From contig LWTK01000084.1 in NCBI GenBank assembly GCA_003326205.1, forward strand, positions 248,001-312,000: DNA of 64,000 nucleotides, in the 5' to 3' direction. The notes under the pieces were generated by a model, which was given only the letters and a program-made list of their open reading frames with translations, was not told the origin of the DNA and searched no databases. Origin of the DNA: Nostoc sp. ATCC 43529 (GTDB lineage Bacteria > Cyanobacteriota > Cyanobacteriia > Cyanobacteriales > Nostocaceae). Positions 19,101 to 27,341 of this stretch are shown piece by piece; positions within the stretch are counted from its first letter, which is position 1; each line of letters begins with the position of its first letter. The translations under genes were made by a program, and so were the position numbers.

Positions 19101-21304
19101 TTCCCTGTGGCTTGTAAGTTGATATTGGCACCTGAAGCTGCGATCGCACCCCATGAAACTGTATTCGCGCCAATATCTGCATCGCCAAAAGCAATGTTGT
19201 CAGCTGTGCCATCAAAAGTCCCTACTCCACCATCGATAATAGTCAACGTGGTGGGGTCTAGTAATAAAGTCCCAAAGCTACCATTGGCGGCTGAAGTGTC
19301 TACTAGACCGTTGAAGGTCAAGAAATTTTTGCCTGATACTTCAACAAAACCACCATTGCCAGCATTTGCTCCTCCACGTGCCGAAATATTACCAAAATAT
19401 TGGGTTGCGTTGTCACCCCAAACAATTACCCGTCCGCCATTTCCATTTAAAGTACTATCGGCATTAATTACGGAGTTGGAGTTAACATAAGTCTGCTGTG
19501 CATTGGGCAAAGTCCCCTTTCCTTGGTAATCGCCGCCAATTAGTACAGTACCGCCGCCATTCGTTCCAGAGGCGTTAATATTGGCATCAATCACACCGAC
19601 TTTTGTACCCAAAGCGGTTACTGTCCCGCCTGTTTGACTTGATACATCAACTGTGCCAGAAACAATGGTTGTACCTGGAGTTGCCGGAATTTTGACGTTA
19701 GAACCTGTTAGTTGTACGGTGCCATCAGCATTAGCAGTTAACCCAGTGTTAGTATTACCAACGGTGAGCAATTCTGGTAAAGACGCAATGGGAATTGTCC
19801 AGTTATTGGGCTGGTTGCTACTAGCGAGGGGCTGAATTTCCAGACTCAGTACATTTCCTGGCTGACTGAGGCGTACCCAATTTTGACCTGGTACAGATGT
19901 GACGGTAATCTGTCCTCCTGGTGCTGAAACTTGCCCAGTGTTGACCACCGTACCACCCAATAAATTCAAGTTCTGCCCCGTACCGACTGCCAAATTTCCT
20001 GCATTCACAATCGCCCCTGGTTGGCTAGTACTAAAGGCAAATCCATTAGGGTTTCCCACTAAAGCACTGTAATCATTAACACCTATTGCATTAAACCAAC
20101 TGCTGCCAAAACCGATGCCGTTGGCTGTGGTCACCGTGAAAGCACTAGGTACATTTAAGCTGGCGTTTGCTCCAAAAATAAATCCGGCTGGATTCATCAA
20201 GAACAAGTTAGGGCTACCACCAGTTACCTGAATTAAGCCATTAATGATGGAAGGATCGCCGCCTGTGATTCTACCAAGGATATTTTGTAGGGCTGGACTG
20301 GCTTGAAAGTTGGCGATTTGTTCTGGTGAAATTCCAAATTGTTGAAAGCTATGGAAAAGGTTCGCGCCATCACCAGAAGTTGTACCCCCTGTGATATTAA
20401 GTTGATTGCCGTTGGGAGTCACAATTGTGTTTGTACCATCACCAGCAGGAACAATTTGCTGTGCTTGGGCTAATTTGGGACTGATAGCACTCAGCAGGGG
20501 AGCAAAAACTAGTATTGAAGCAGCGATACTAGACAGTAAAGATTTTTTGCGCCGCAGGATGAAGCGACCTGTGGAAAATTCTACATCGATTTGTAACTTA
20601 TTTGCTAATCCGCGTCGCCAGAGTGCTTGGGCGATCGCTTTTTTTGACCACAGTATTTGTTCGGTTTTTCTAGTAACAGAGATGCTTTGAGAATGAATTC
20701 GGTAGAAATACAGGGGCTTTTTAACTCGCCTAACTTGGGTAACTTCGGAAAGTCTCAAACACAAATCGTAATCATAAGCAGTAATGGTAAAGGACGCATT
20801 GACACCTCCCACTCGGTCGTAAACACAACGACGCATGAGGCGGAAGTGGAAAGTCATGAAGTTTACCAGCAGACCTTCTTTTGAGTAGGGGATGTCACAG
20901 CGATGGCCGTAACCGAGAACTTTGCCGTCTGCGTCGATATTTAAGTAGTCAGTGTAAACAAGTCCCGTTTCTGGGTGGCGATTCAGGACTGCGGCGGTTT
21001 CGGCTAGGGCGGTAGGGGCAAGGATATCGTCACTGTCAAGTATACCGATGTAGCTGCCACTGGTTTGATTAATCGCTGCTTTACAAGCCGCAGCAACTCC
21101 TTGATGGTGTGCTTGGATTACCCGCACTCGCTCATCTTGCTGAGTATATCTTTTGGCGATCGTCACCGATCTATCGCATGACCCATCGTCCCAAATTAGT
21201 AGCTCAAAGTCTTGCCATGTCTGGGCTAAGACGCTGGCGATCGCTTGTTGAAGGTAAGCCTCCCGGTTGTAATTAACGATGACAATGGAAATCAGTGGTG
21301 ACAT
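16160..21304 (-). CDS. GT2 glycosyltransferase - TpsA haemagglutinin - CHAT protease fusion
   Basis: A single open frame of 1714 residues. Residues 1-240 are a GT2 glycosyltransferase (ISIVIVNYNREAYL, DSDD at 90-93). Residues 251-281 form an internal signal peptide: RRKK, a hydrophobic core and AQA before Gln282. Next comes a TPS secretion domain with NPAGFIFG and NPNGFAFS (about 282-440), Gly/Thr/Asn-rich beta-helix repeats to about 1130, a cadherin/Ig-like stretch, and a Pro-Glu linker (about 1241-1265). The C-terminus is a CHAT caspase-like domain with His1555 (HMATHADF), Cys1598 (LSACRTA) and the usual GNPW-type end. No ATG, GTG or TTG is placed to start a separate protein at the signal peptide. 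The divergent neighbour encodes the matching TpsB. Secretion and proteolysis are inferred from the families. Confidence 0.9.
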   Translation of the reverse strand: MSPLISIVIVNYNREAYLQQAIASVLAQTWQDFELLIWDDGSCDRSVTIAKRYTQQDERVRVIQAHHQGVAAACKAAINQTSGSYIGILDSDDILAPTALAETAAVLNRHPETGLVYTDYLNIDADGKVLGYGHRCDIPYSKEGLLVNFMTFHFRLMRRCVYDRVGGVNASFTITAYDYDLCLRLSEVTQVRRVKKPLYFYRIHSQSISVTRKTEQILWSKKAIAQALWRRGLANKLQIDVEFSTGRFILRRKKSLLSSIAASILVFAPLLSAISPKLAQAQQIVPAGDGTNTIVTPNGNQLNITGGTTSGDGANLFHSFQQFGISPEQIANFQASPALQNILGRITGGDPSIINGLIQVTGGSPNLFLMNPAGFIFGANASLNVPSAFTVTTANGIGFGSSWFNAIGVNDYSALVGNPNGFAFSTSQPGAIVNAGNLAVGTGQNLNLLGGTVVNTGQVSAPGGQITVTSVPGQNWVRLSQPGNVLSLEIQPLASSNQPNNWTIPIASLPELLTVGNTNTGLTANADGTVQLTGSNVKIPATPGTTIVSGTVDVSSQTGGTVTALGTKVGVIDANINASGTNGGGTVLIGGDYQGKGTLPNAQQTYVNSNSVINADSTLNGNGGRVIVWGDNATQYFGNISARGGANAGNGGFVEVSGKNFLTFNGLVDTSAANGSFGTLLLDPTTLTIIDGGVGTFDGTADNIAFGDADIGANTVSWGAIAASGANINLQATGNITINDITGATPGVTTAAGVATLNLGTGGSFNLSSQSGSVNFVDPTNTIATTGGAINISGASLSLGNLNTSTGFSGNSGNVNLSATGDIVAGNIVTTGLGYSAGNITVQSTSGGITLNNLDTSNTEGFQTINTAGTVSLTAAGNILTGTIDSFSNDASNSGIAGGVVATTTGGSITTGAINSSVVKQGGGEFTGTAGAVTLTATDNITVNGGINTSASGIGVDGGVSTTAGAVSLNATNNITVNDAINSQAIATGFDIEAATGGNVTLQTNSTAGSTIRFTAINTQAVSSAEGTLTSGNVQVLTNGLVQGTGTGTTIATARIFLDPFSEAGSVSVAGGNVRIQHDGGPDNVPFIVGDATNNNGTAGIIDTGGDLTINAGNFPVLPNGGDAVGTPASITITSVNTPPTLTTNTLLSSDAQVNQTLSFTFTASTSDVNLDNTTVVIDAIQAGTLRRGDTILAGGDTLTIGETLNYTPPTDSTGLINAFTVRASDVVSSSEPVQVAINVNVPEIPTEPEIPDEPGIPTEPEIPEVPPCSFQCNPGNPGNPNPGDPKIGDPVINTNPTPEDNFTDDFGDYLGIPNPRIKTLDEAKEIANKIEKATGIKPAFIYISFVPVEIIPERTKQLNTLLENDSDELEIVVVTGKGDPIRKRIPETTRAKVLQVAQEFRDQIVSPQNRRRTAYLRSSQQLYRWIIAPLEADLQAREINNLVFLPDIGLRSTPMAAFHDGKQFLVEKYSIGLMPSLSLTNTLYTDIRKSQILALGVSESTQGQNPLPAVPVEISTLVSKLWQGKLLLDKQATLENLKTVRRQQPFGIIHMATHADFVAGGLSKSYIQLWEDKLRLDQLRQLRLNEPQVEMMVLSACRTALGDKESELGFAGLAVLAGVKTSVASLWSVNDSGTAALMTKFYENLRNSPIKAEALRQAQVAMVKGQIYLKDGQIQGLGAVGNLPLPAESIEEADESFMHPYYWAGFTMVGNPW

Positions 21305-21609
21305 CGAAGTAATCCAAGTTTTCTACCTAATTACCAGGATATAATGCTCAGGGCTTTCACTTAGGTAATCATTGCTGTTTATTATTTTTTAGTTACAAAT
21401 TTTCTTAAATTGGTATGTCAGAAATATGATATTCAAATATTCATGCACCTATATATGGGGATGGGGAAAGGGAAAAGGGTAAGGGGGAAAGGCAAAAGAT
21501 TAAATTTATTCCTTTTCCCTTTAACCTTTAACCTTTTCCCCACCTCCTCATCTCCCCATCTCCCCATCTCCCCTTCCCTTGTCGCCAGTCTCCTAAAAAG
21601 CGAAAAGCA
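21305..21609. other. divergent spacer between tpsA-like and tpsB-like genes
   Basis: About 305 bp presumably containing both promoters. The half next to the tpsB-like gene is low-complexity purine/pyrimidine repeat (GGGAAAAGG and CCCCATCTCC types). Confidence 0.5.
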
Positions 21610-23457
21610 ATGAAAAAAGGAACAGAAACTAGTGTTAAGCCCAAAGCAATGACTAAGCCAAGAATTTTGTCTCTCTCTCATCAATTAGACGCTTGGCAAA
21701 TAGCAATTACTAAATGGAATCAGCACAGTTTCAGTTTCAAGTGTGGCTTGTTAATTCTGCCTGCGATATGGATTTTAACTGCAAATGGACTCAGCGCTAG
21801 AGCTAATAGCTTTACACCAAATTCCGATGCAGATAATACTTACCCAGAGTTACAAATCGTACAGGAAACAGAACCTTCCCCGGTAACTGAACCTAATCAA
21901 CCAACACCAAACCCCGAATCATCGCCAGCCCAACCAGAAACGCCACAACGCATTCGAGTTCGTAAAATTCAGGTTGTAGATAGCACGGTTTTTAGTGAAA
22001 ATGACTTGAATGCAGTTGTCAAGCCGTTTGAAGAACGAGAGTTGACTTTAGAAGAAATCAGACAAGCAGCAGACGCTGTTACCCAACTTTATTTAAATAA
22101 AGGCTATCTCAATTCCAGGGCGGTTCCAGAGACTCAGCAACCTAGTACCGCCGATGGAATTGTGGTCATTCGCGTCATTGAAGGGCGTTTAGCAGAGATA
22201 GACATCCAAGGAACGCGGCGTTTAAACCCATCTTATATTCGTAGCCGCATCGAATTAGGTGCTGGCGTTCCACTGAATATTGGTAAACTCGAAGACCAAC
22301 TAAAGCTATTGCGACTCGATCCTTTGTTTACAAATGTCGAAGCACGCCTGCGTCCTACGGGTAAAGTCGGTCAAAGTGTTTTGGTTGTGAGAGTTGAAGA
22401 GGCAAATCCTTTAACTGGTAGTTTGGGTGTAGATAACTATTCGCCTCCGAGTATTGGTGCAGAAAGATTGGGTGTTGAACTGCGCCATCGTAATTTAACT
22501 GGGATGGGAGATGAGTTAGCAGGCTATTATTTTCACTCCTTCACAGGTGGTTCCGATATCTATGATTTTAGGTATCAGGTTCCTGTGAATGCGATGGATG
22601 GGAAGGTACAAATTAGAGCTGCATTTAATCGTAACAGAATCACTGAAGCGCCGTTTGATGCCTTTGGAATTCGGGCAAATCAGGATCTTTATGAAATCAA
22701 TTATCGCCAACCATTGATGCGATCGCCAAGAGAAGAATTTGCCTTATCTTTAGGATTTACCTATCAAGATGGTCAAACTTTTCTTTTTGATAACCTCGCA
22801 ACCCCCTTTGGTATCGGCCCCGATGTTAATGGAGTTAGCCGTACCAGCGTTATTAAGTTTGGTCAAGACTATATCAAACGCGAACCCCAAGGTGCTTGGT
22901 TTTTGCGATCGCAATTTAATTTTGGCGTTGATATATTAGATGCCACAATCAACAATGACCCCATACCCGATGGTCGCTTTTTCAGTTGGCTATTTCAAGC
23001 ACAGCGCGTCCAACGACTTAGCAACGACCAATTATTGATCGTTCAAGCAGAGTTACAGCTAACACCAGATAGCCTGTTACCTTCCCAGCAATTCGTCATT
23101 GGCGGCGGACAATCAGTCAGAGGATATCGTCAAAATGTCCGCTCAGGGGATAATGGATTTCGGGTAGCGATCGAAGATAGAATCACAGTGCAGCGTAATG
23201 AATCTGGATTATCAACGATTCAAATAGCACCATTTGTTGATATGGGAGCCGTTTGGAATAAATCTAATAATCCCAATCAGCTACCCGATCAAACTTTTCT
23301 GATTGGCGCAGGTTTAGGATTATTGTGGAATGAAGCCTTTGGCATTAATAATTTAAATTTACGACTCGATTATGGATTTCCATTTATCGATTTGAGCGAT
23401 CGTGGTAATAACGTTCAAGATGATGGCTTTTATTTTAGCCTGCGGTATCAGCCGTAA
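21610..23457 (+). CDS. TpsB outer-membrane transporter (ShlB/FhaC/HecB family)
   Basis: A 615-residue partner protein of two-partner secretion, which forms the outer-membrane pore that exports TpsA proteins. An N-terminal hydrophobic stretch (about 45-65) ending near ARA is the likely signal sequence; a Pro-rich linker, two POTRA domains (about 113-270, with IRVRKIQVVDSTVF and IEGRLAEIDIQGTRR) and a 16-strand-type barrel follow. The barrel carries the family motif GGGQSVRGYR and ends in ...YFSLRYQP. The start at 21610 has no clear ribosome site; the ATG 13 codons later is an alternative. It is divergent from the GT2-TpsA-CHAT gene, which is its obvious cargo. Confidence 0.93.
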   Translation: MKKGTETSVKPKAMTKPRILSLSHQLDAWQIAITKWNQHSFSFKCGLLILPAIWILTANGLSARANSFTPNSDADNTYPELQIVQETEPSPVTEPNQPTPNPESSPAQPETPQRIRVRKIQVVDSTVFSENDLNAVVKPFEERELTLEEIRQAADAVTQLYLNKGYLNSRAVPETQQPSTADGIVVIRVIEGRLAEIDIQGTRRLNPSYIRSRIELGAGVPLNIGKLEDQLKLLRLDPLFTNVEARLRPTGKVGQSVLVVRVEEANPLTGSLGVDNYSPPSIGAERLGVELRHRNLTGMGDELAGYYFHSFTGGSDIYDFRYQVPVNAMDGKVQIRAAFNRNRITEAPFDAFGIRANQDLYEINYRQPLMRSPREEFALSLGFTYQDGQTFLFDNLATPFGIGPDVNGVSRTSVIKFGQDYIKREPQGAWFLRSQFNFGVDILDATINNDPIPDGRFFSWLFQAQRVQRLSNDQLLIVQAELQLTPDSLLPSQQFVIGGGQSVRGYRQNVRSGDNGFRVAIEDRITVQRNESGLSTIQIAPFVDMGAVWNKSNNPNQLPDQTFLIGAGLGLLWNEAFGINNLNLRLDYGFPFIDLSDRGNNVQDDGFYFSLRYQP

Positions 23458-23884
23458 TTGGGCATGGGGGAGCCACTGCGGTCTTGGGGTCTCCCCAAGT
23501 GGAGCAAGTGGCGTCATGGGGCATAGAGTATAGAGATTATCACAATGATATTAGACAGCTATTAAGTATTAACAATTATGTTAATCAATTTATCCAATCT
23601 AGCAACCATGATAAATAATAACGAGTACTGAGTAGGTAAATAAAAGTACAGATATTATGCTGCCTCTTGAGCAATTGTTTTGTCCGTGTTGTACACCCGC
23701 TCTTCTATACGGCTTATCTCAATACGGTTCCCAAGTTTTTTTACAGCCGTTGCTTCTGTTGGACTCAAGATTTTTATCTACTGCTGTGGAACTGAAGCCG
23801 AAGCAGCAATCGCTAAAGCCTGAATCTATACTCTGCAACCTTACCCTTGATGAGACTCGCCAGATTCTATAGGAAGTATCTACT
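23458..23884. other. 427-bp spacer with hairpin and weak open frame
   Basis: A perfect hairpin CTTGGGG-TCT-CCCCAAG lies at 23483-23499, 26 bp after the tpsB-like stop; it has no T-run. An open frame of 71 codons at 23657-23872 lacks a ribosome site and is Leu-rich without family features; I do not call it a gene. Confidence 0.45.
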
Positions 23885-25429
23885 ATGCTTTTTTTTCCCC
23901 ATACCAGCCAAGGATGGCTCAAAGGTAAATTGATGGTTGGAATAGTCAGGGTGATTACCATCGGAATCTTTCTGGTGACAGGTATCCTATTTCCTTGGAG
24001 TGGCTTTGCTCAGGCTGAAGAAGTAGTTCCAGAATGCAAGTCTATCCAATCTCAAATCTTGATCGACAATGTTCGGATCTTTGATGGTGAGTCGAAGGAC
24101 TTGACTGAGAAGAAAAACCTCCTCATTGTCAACAACAAAATCAACACTATATCTGCAACTCCGATAAATTTCATCGGGCGTTCCGAACGTTGTCGCTATC
24201 CTATAAACAAAGAAGGACTAAGTGAAGAAGAAATAGAGCAAAAAGAAGCAGAGTCTGAGACAGAAGATGAAATCAAAGCGCGAGAGAAGACCATTGATGC
24301 AACTGATAATCAGGTACTGATACCAGGTCTGATTGATGCACACTACCATGTTATGTTATCGATCATACCGCAGCAAACTGCTTTGACTGCTGACATTGGT
24401 TACATAAATTACGTGGCTGCGAAGGATGCCAAGGATATTTTGATGCGCGGTTTCACTTCAGTCCGTGATGTGGGGGGGCCCTCTTTCGGATTGAAGCGGG
24501 CAATTGATGAAGGAATGATAGTTGGGCCACGAATCTTCCCGTCAGGCGCCTTCATTTCCCAGACTGGAGGACATGGGGATTTTCGACTACCCAGCTTACT
24601 GCCAAAGGCGCTAGGCGATCTAACTTATGAAGAGCGGATTGGCTTGACAGCGATCGCCGATAGTCCTGATGAAATTCGTCTCCGTGCAAGGGAGCAACTG
24701 CGCCAAGGGGCCAGTCAACTCAAGGTAATGGCAGGTGGAGGTGTTAGTTCAGACTACGATCCCCTTGATGTAACTCAGTACACTAAAGAAGAGATTGCTG
24801 CGGCAGTCCAAGCAGCAGAAAATTGGGGTACTTACGTGACCGTTCATGCTTATACAACGGATGCGGTGAGGCAAGCTGTTGAAGCTGGTGTCAAGTGCAT
24901 TGAGCATGGGCAACTGATAGACGAAGAGACCGTTAAAATACTGGAAGATCGCGATATTTGGTGGTCTTTGCAGCCCTTTTTGATGGACGAGGATGCAAAT
25001 CCTAAAAAGGGCGAAAATCTGGAAAAACAAAAGCAGGTGGCGGAAGGAACAAAAAATGCCTACAAATGGGCAAAGCAGTACGGAGTCAAGACAGCATTTG
25101 GTACTGACAACATGTTTAGCGCCAAGAACGCTAAAGCTCAAAATAGGAAATTGGCAAAGTTAGTTTACGACGTGAACTTGAAAGGAACGTACACAGAAGC
25201 CGATGTCCTCAAGATGGCAACTGCGGACAACGGCAGCTTGCTGCAACTGTCAGGTCTCCGCAGTCCCTATCCTGGCGAACTGGGAGTTGTGAAAAAGGAC
25301 GCACTAGCGGATTTACTACTAGTTAATGGCAACCCGCTTAACGACATCAATCTCATCACAGATCCAGAAAAAAATTTCCTCGTCATCATCAAGGACGGCA
25401 AGATTTACAAGAACATAATCAACAACTAG
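23885..25429 (+). CDS. exported amidohydrolase (imidazolonepropionase/prolidase-like)
   Basis: A 514-residue metal-dependent hydrolase of the amidohydrolase superfamily with an N-terminal signal sequence (about 18-45, ending SGFAQA). Metal ligands are visible: HxH in DAHYH, the bridging Lys in LKVMAGGG, His in TVHAYT, His in IEHGQ, and Asp in FGTDNM. AGGAAG nine bases upstream supports this ATG. Residues about 105-130 form a charged Glu/Lys-rich insert before the barrel. Related periplasmic enzymes act on Xaa-Pro dipeptides or on imide rings, so the substrate is open. Confidence 0.88.
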   Translation: MLFFPHTSQGWLKGKLMVGIVRVITIGIFLVTGILFPWSGFAQAEEVVPECKSIQSQILIDNVRIFDGESKDLTEKKNLLIVNNKINTISATPINFIGRSERCRYPINKEGLSEEEIEQKEAESETEDEIKAREKTIDATDNQVLIPGLIDAHYHVMLSIIPQQTALTADIGYINYVAAKDAKDILMRGFTSVRDVGGPSFGLKRAIDEGMIVGPRIFPSGAFISQTGGHGDFRLPSLLPKALGDLTYEERIGLTAIADSPDEIRLRAREQLRQGASQLKVMAGGGVSSDYDPLDVTQYTKEEIAAAVQAAENWGTYVTVHAYTTDAVRQAVEAGVKCIEHGQLIDEETVKILEDRDIWWSLQPFLMDEDANPKKGENLEKQKQVAEGTKNAYKWAKQYGVKTAFGTDNMFSAKNAKAQNRKLAKLVYDVNLKGTYTEADVLKMATADNGSLLQLSGLRSPYPGELGVVKKDALADLLLVNGNPLNDINLITDPEKNFLVIIKDGKIYKNIINN

Positions 25430-25520
25430 TGAGACTAAAACCAATAATGTCAAAGGCGCTCTGTATAGACATTTGAGTGATTTTTTTGGGTATTGTTTGT
25501 CGAAGTCCTACTATTAAGTA

Positions 25521-25547
25521 AAAGCCTAGCAAAGTCTAGGCTTTAAT
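25521..25547 (+). terminator. possible terminator of the amidohydrolase gene
   Basis: Perfect 9-bp stem AAAGCCTAG / CTAGGCTTT with a six-base loop, followed only by a weak TTTAATT tract, about 90 bp after the stop codon. Confidence 0.5.
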
Positions 25548-25839
25548 TATGGGGTAAGCAAGGAATTGATGATGCGCTGATTCAGCCATACTCTGGGCAT
25601 TCGTCCCGGCAATCACTGGAAGTTTACTCACAATTGTCCATCAGAGAAGCCCAAAAAGAATACGACTCTGCGATCAGAAAGTTCCCTGTTTAATACTTAT
25701 GTACTATTTTACTCAGCAATTTCTAAACTAAACAGTTTAGTTTGCCACTGGACGCAGCTTCCGTAACACTACCCCAATTTCATATTCAAATTCAGCAATT
25801 CCCTAATTTTCTTTGTCTGTCAATGCCCAATACCCAATG

Positions 25840-26024
25840 CCCCATACTTCTCTGCGAGAGGCTGCGCCCTTCTCTTTCAGAGACGCTAGCGCGAACGACT
25901 ACGCTCAGGACAAGCTCAGTACAAGTGCCCCATACTTCGACTTACCTTGACTTCGCTACTTCGACTGCGCTCAGCACAAGTCGGCACAAGTCGCTCAGTA
26001 CAAGTGCCCAATGCCCAATGCCCA
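25840..26024. repeat. cluster of dispersed spacer repeats
   Basis: Several copies of a GACTTCGCT...CAGTACAAGTGCC-type motif and GAGACGCTAGCGCGAAC-type palindromes sit here, ending in three CCCAATG heptamers. The same ACTTCGAC...GCTCAGTACAAGT motif occurs near 38187 and, inverted, near 11464. An open frame across it is an artefact of the repeats. Confidence 0.6.
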
Positions 26025-26029
26025 ATGAC

Positions 26030-26596
26030 TCATTTTTTATATAAAGCACGATATTCCCAAGGATTGACAAATTTAGTATCACTCCAAATGCCAAGCTTTT
26101 GGTTTTTGGCTTGTGCTTCAGCTTGTTGAATTAAGTCTTTACTAGGGCATTTATTTAAATAGGGACGATATACTTTTGCTAAGCCTTCTTGCAATAATAC
26201 TTGTTGGATGAAAGTGCCATTTTTTAAACGAACTTCTGCAACTTTACGTCCATAACGATCGCTATCTGTTATATTCAAGGTGACGCGTTCGCCTCCTTGC
26301 TGCACGAGTTGTTGCACGCGTTCTTGAGCTTTGATCCCCCAAGTAAATTGATTGCGATCGCTACTAACTTTACTCTGTTTTTCTTTATTAGTATGAGCTA
26401 TTTCTGGCGCATCTACGCAAGCAAAGCGCACAGTAACATTTTTACCATTAGCATCTTTTACTACTATAGTATCACCATCACTCACTCGCTCAACCACATC
26501 TCCAGAATTACCAATAAAGCGATCGCAGCCCATCAAACCCAAAATTATGATAGTTGCACAAACCCAAAATCCCACTACTTTAATTAATTTTTCCAT
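26030..26596 (-). CDS. thermonuclease-family lipoprotein (SNase-like)
   Basis: A 188-residue staphylococcal-nuclease-fold protein. The N-terminus is a lipoprotein signal (hydrophobic 8-22, lipobox LMGC, Cys24), so it should be anchored outside the cytoplasm. Catalytic positions are kept: Asp in SDGDTI, Arg in VRFACVDAPE with its Asp and Glu, and the second Arg in DRYGRK. Family role: Ca2+-dependent cleavage of DNA or RNA, probably for nutrient use or defence. It stands in a minus-strand run with the two following genes, separated from them by heptamer repeats. Confidence 0.9.
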   Translation of the reverse strand: MEKLIKVVGFWVCATIIILGLMGCDRFIGNSGDVVERVSDGDTIVVKDANGKNVTVRFACVDAPEIAHTNKEKQSKVSSDRNQFTWGIKAQERVQQLVQQGGERVTLNITDSDRYGRKVAEVRLKNGTFIQQVLLQEGLAKVYRPYLNKCPSKDLIQQAEAQAKNQKLGIWSDTKFVNPWEYRALYKK

Positions 26597-26647
26597 CCAA
26601 ACCTACCAAATTAGAGGTCATTTATAAAGTAAAAATAAAATCATTCC

Positions 26648-26728
26648 CCTCTTGCCTCTTGCCTCTTGCCTATTGCCTCTTGCCTATTGCCTCTTGCCTC
26701 TTGCCTCTTGCCTCTTACCTCTTACCTA
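26648..26728. repeat. heptamer repeat (TTGCCTC/TTGCCTA)n
   Basis: About eleven consecutive 7-bp units of TTGCCTC with TTGCCTA and TTACCTC variants, reaching into the stop codon of the next minus-strand gene. Confidence 0.85.
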
Positions 26729-27289
26729 TTCCCTGCTATAACTTTTGACATACTCTCCCAGAGATTCCAAACATATCTGAATTTTTGTATCTATTAATTG
26801 ATTACCAAAAGGCAATCGTTCGCCAGTCACCCAAGCTTCTTGAGGTTGACACTGATATATTCTGCGAGGTGAATCATTTAAATAATCCGCGGCTGTGCGA
26901 TTGTGCTTTCTCTTGGCACGATTTAAAAGTAACTTCAAAATCTTTTCTGTTTCCTCTGGCTTTAATTCTGATGCCGTTCCATAAAAATACAAACCATCTG
27001 CGGTACCTTCAGAAATACTCGAATTAAAAATAGCGATCGCTACCTTCCCACCATTACTATATAAATTCTGCGAATGCTTCGACTCAATAGCCGAACTCCA
27101 ATAAATATTGCACTTTTCATCATAGGCAAAAAACACAGGTGACACCCAAGGATAGCCATCAAAAGAACAAGTAGACAAACTGCAATAAATATTATTTTCC
27201 ATCATCCTAAATCCTTTAGCGATCGCTTCTGGATTTTGGAAATCAATCGTATTCACCCACCGATTCCCAACACTTGCAGATTCCAACAT
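26726..27289 (-). CDS. pyridoxamine 5'-phosphate oxidase family flavin protein
   Basis: A 187-residue split-barrel protein of the PPOX family, likely binding FMN, F420 or haem. The typical start of the barrel is visible (NNIYCSLSTCSFDGYPWVSPVFFAYDE, broken here at family blocks NIYCSLST and GYPWVSPVFFAYD), then IYWSSAIESKHSQN and VAIAIFNS. The C-terminal part contains YQCQPQEAWVTGE. It is not close enough to PdxH to be called the pyridoxine enzyme; small-molecule reduction is the family expectation. The substrate is unknown. Confidence 0.85.
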   Translation of the reverse strand: MLESASVGNRWVNTIDFQNPEAIAKGFRMMENNIYCSLSTCSFDGYPWVSPVFFAYDEKCNIYWSSAIESKHSQNLYSNGGKVAIAIFNSSISEGTADGLYFYGTASELKPEETEKILKLLLNRAKRKHNRTAADYLNDSPRRIYQCQPQEAWVTGERLPFGNQLIDTKIQICLESLGEYVKSYSRE

Positions 27290-27341
27290 AATTTATTCTC
27301 AACTCTTCCTCTCTGCGCCTCTGCGCCTCTGCGTGATTAAA

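Noticed and set aside
20540-20570. Separate start for the TPS part just before the signal peptide
   Set aside because: No ATG, GTG or TTG lies in frame close enough; nearest ATG codons are about 95 residues upstream within the GT2 domain.
17418-20884. Many long plus-strand frames opposite the TpsA-CHAT gene, one of 253 codons
   Set aside because: They mirror the Gly/Thr/Asn-rich codons of the real gene and have no start signals.
23657-23872. 71-codon open frame just before the amidohydrolase gene
   Set aside because: No ribosome site and no recognisable features; the amidohydrolase has its own good start.
25742-26129. Plus-strand open frames over the repeat cluster
   Set aside because: They are produced by tandem and dispersed repeats and overlap the thermonuclease gene.
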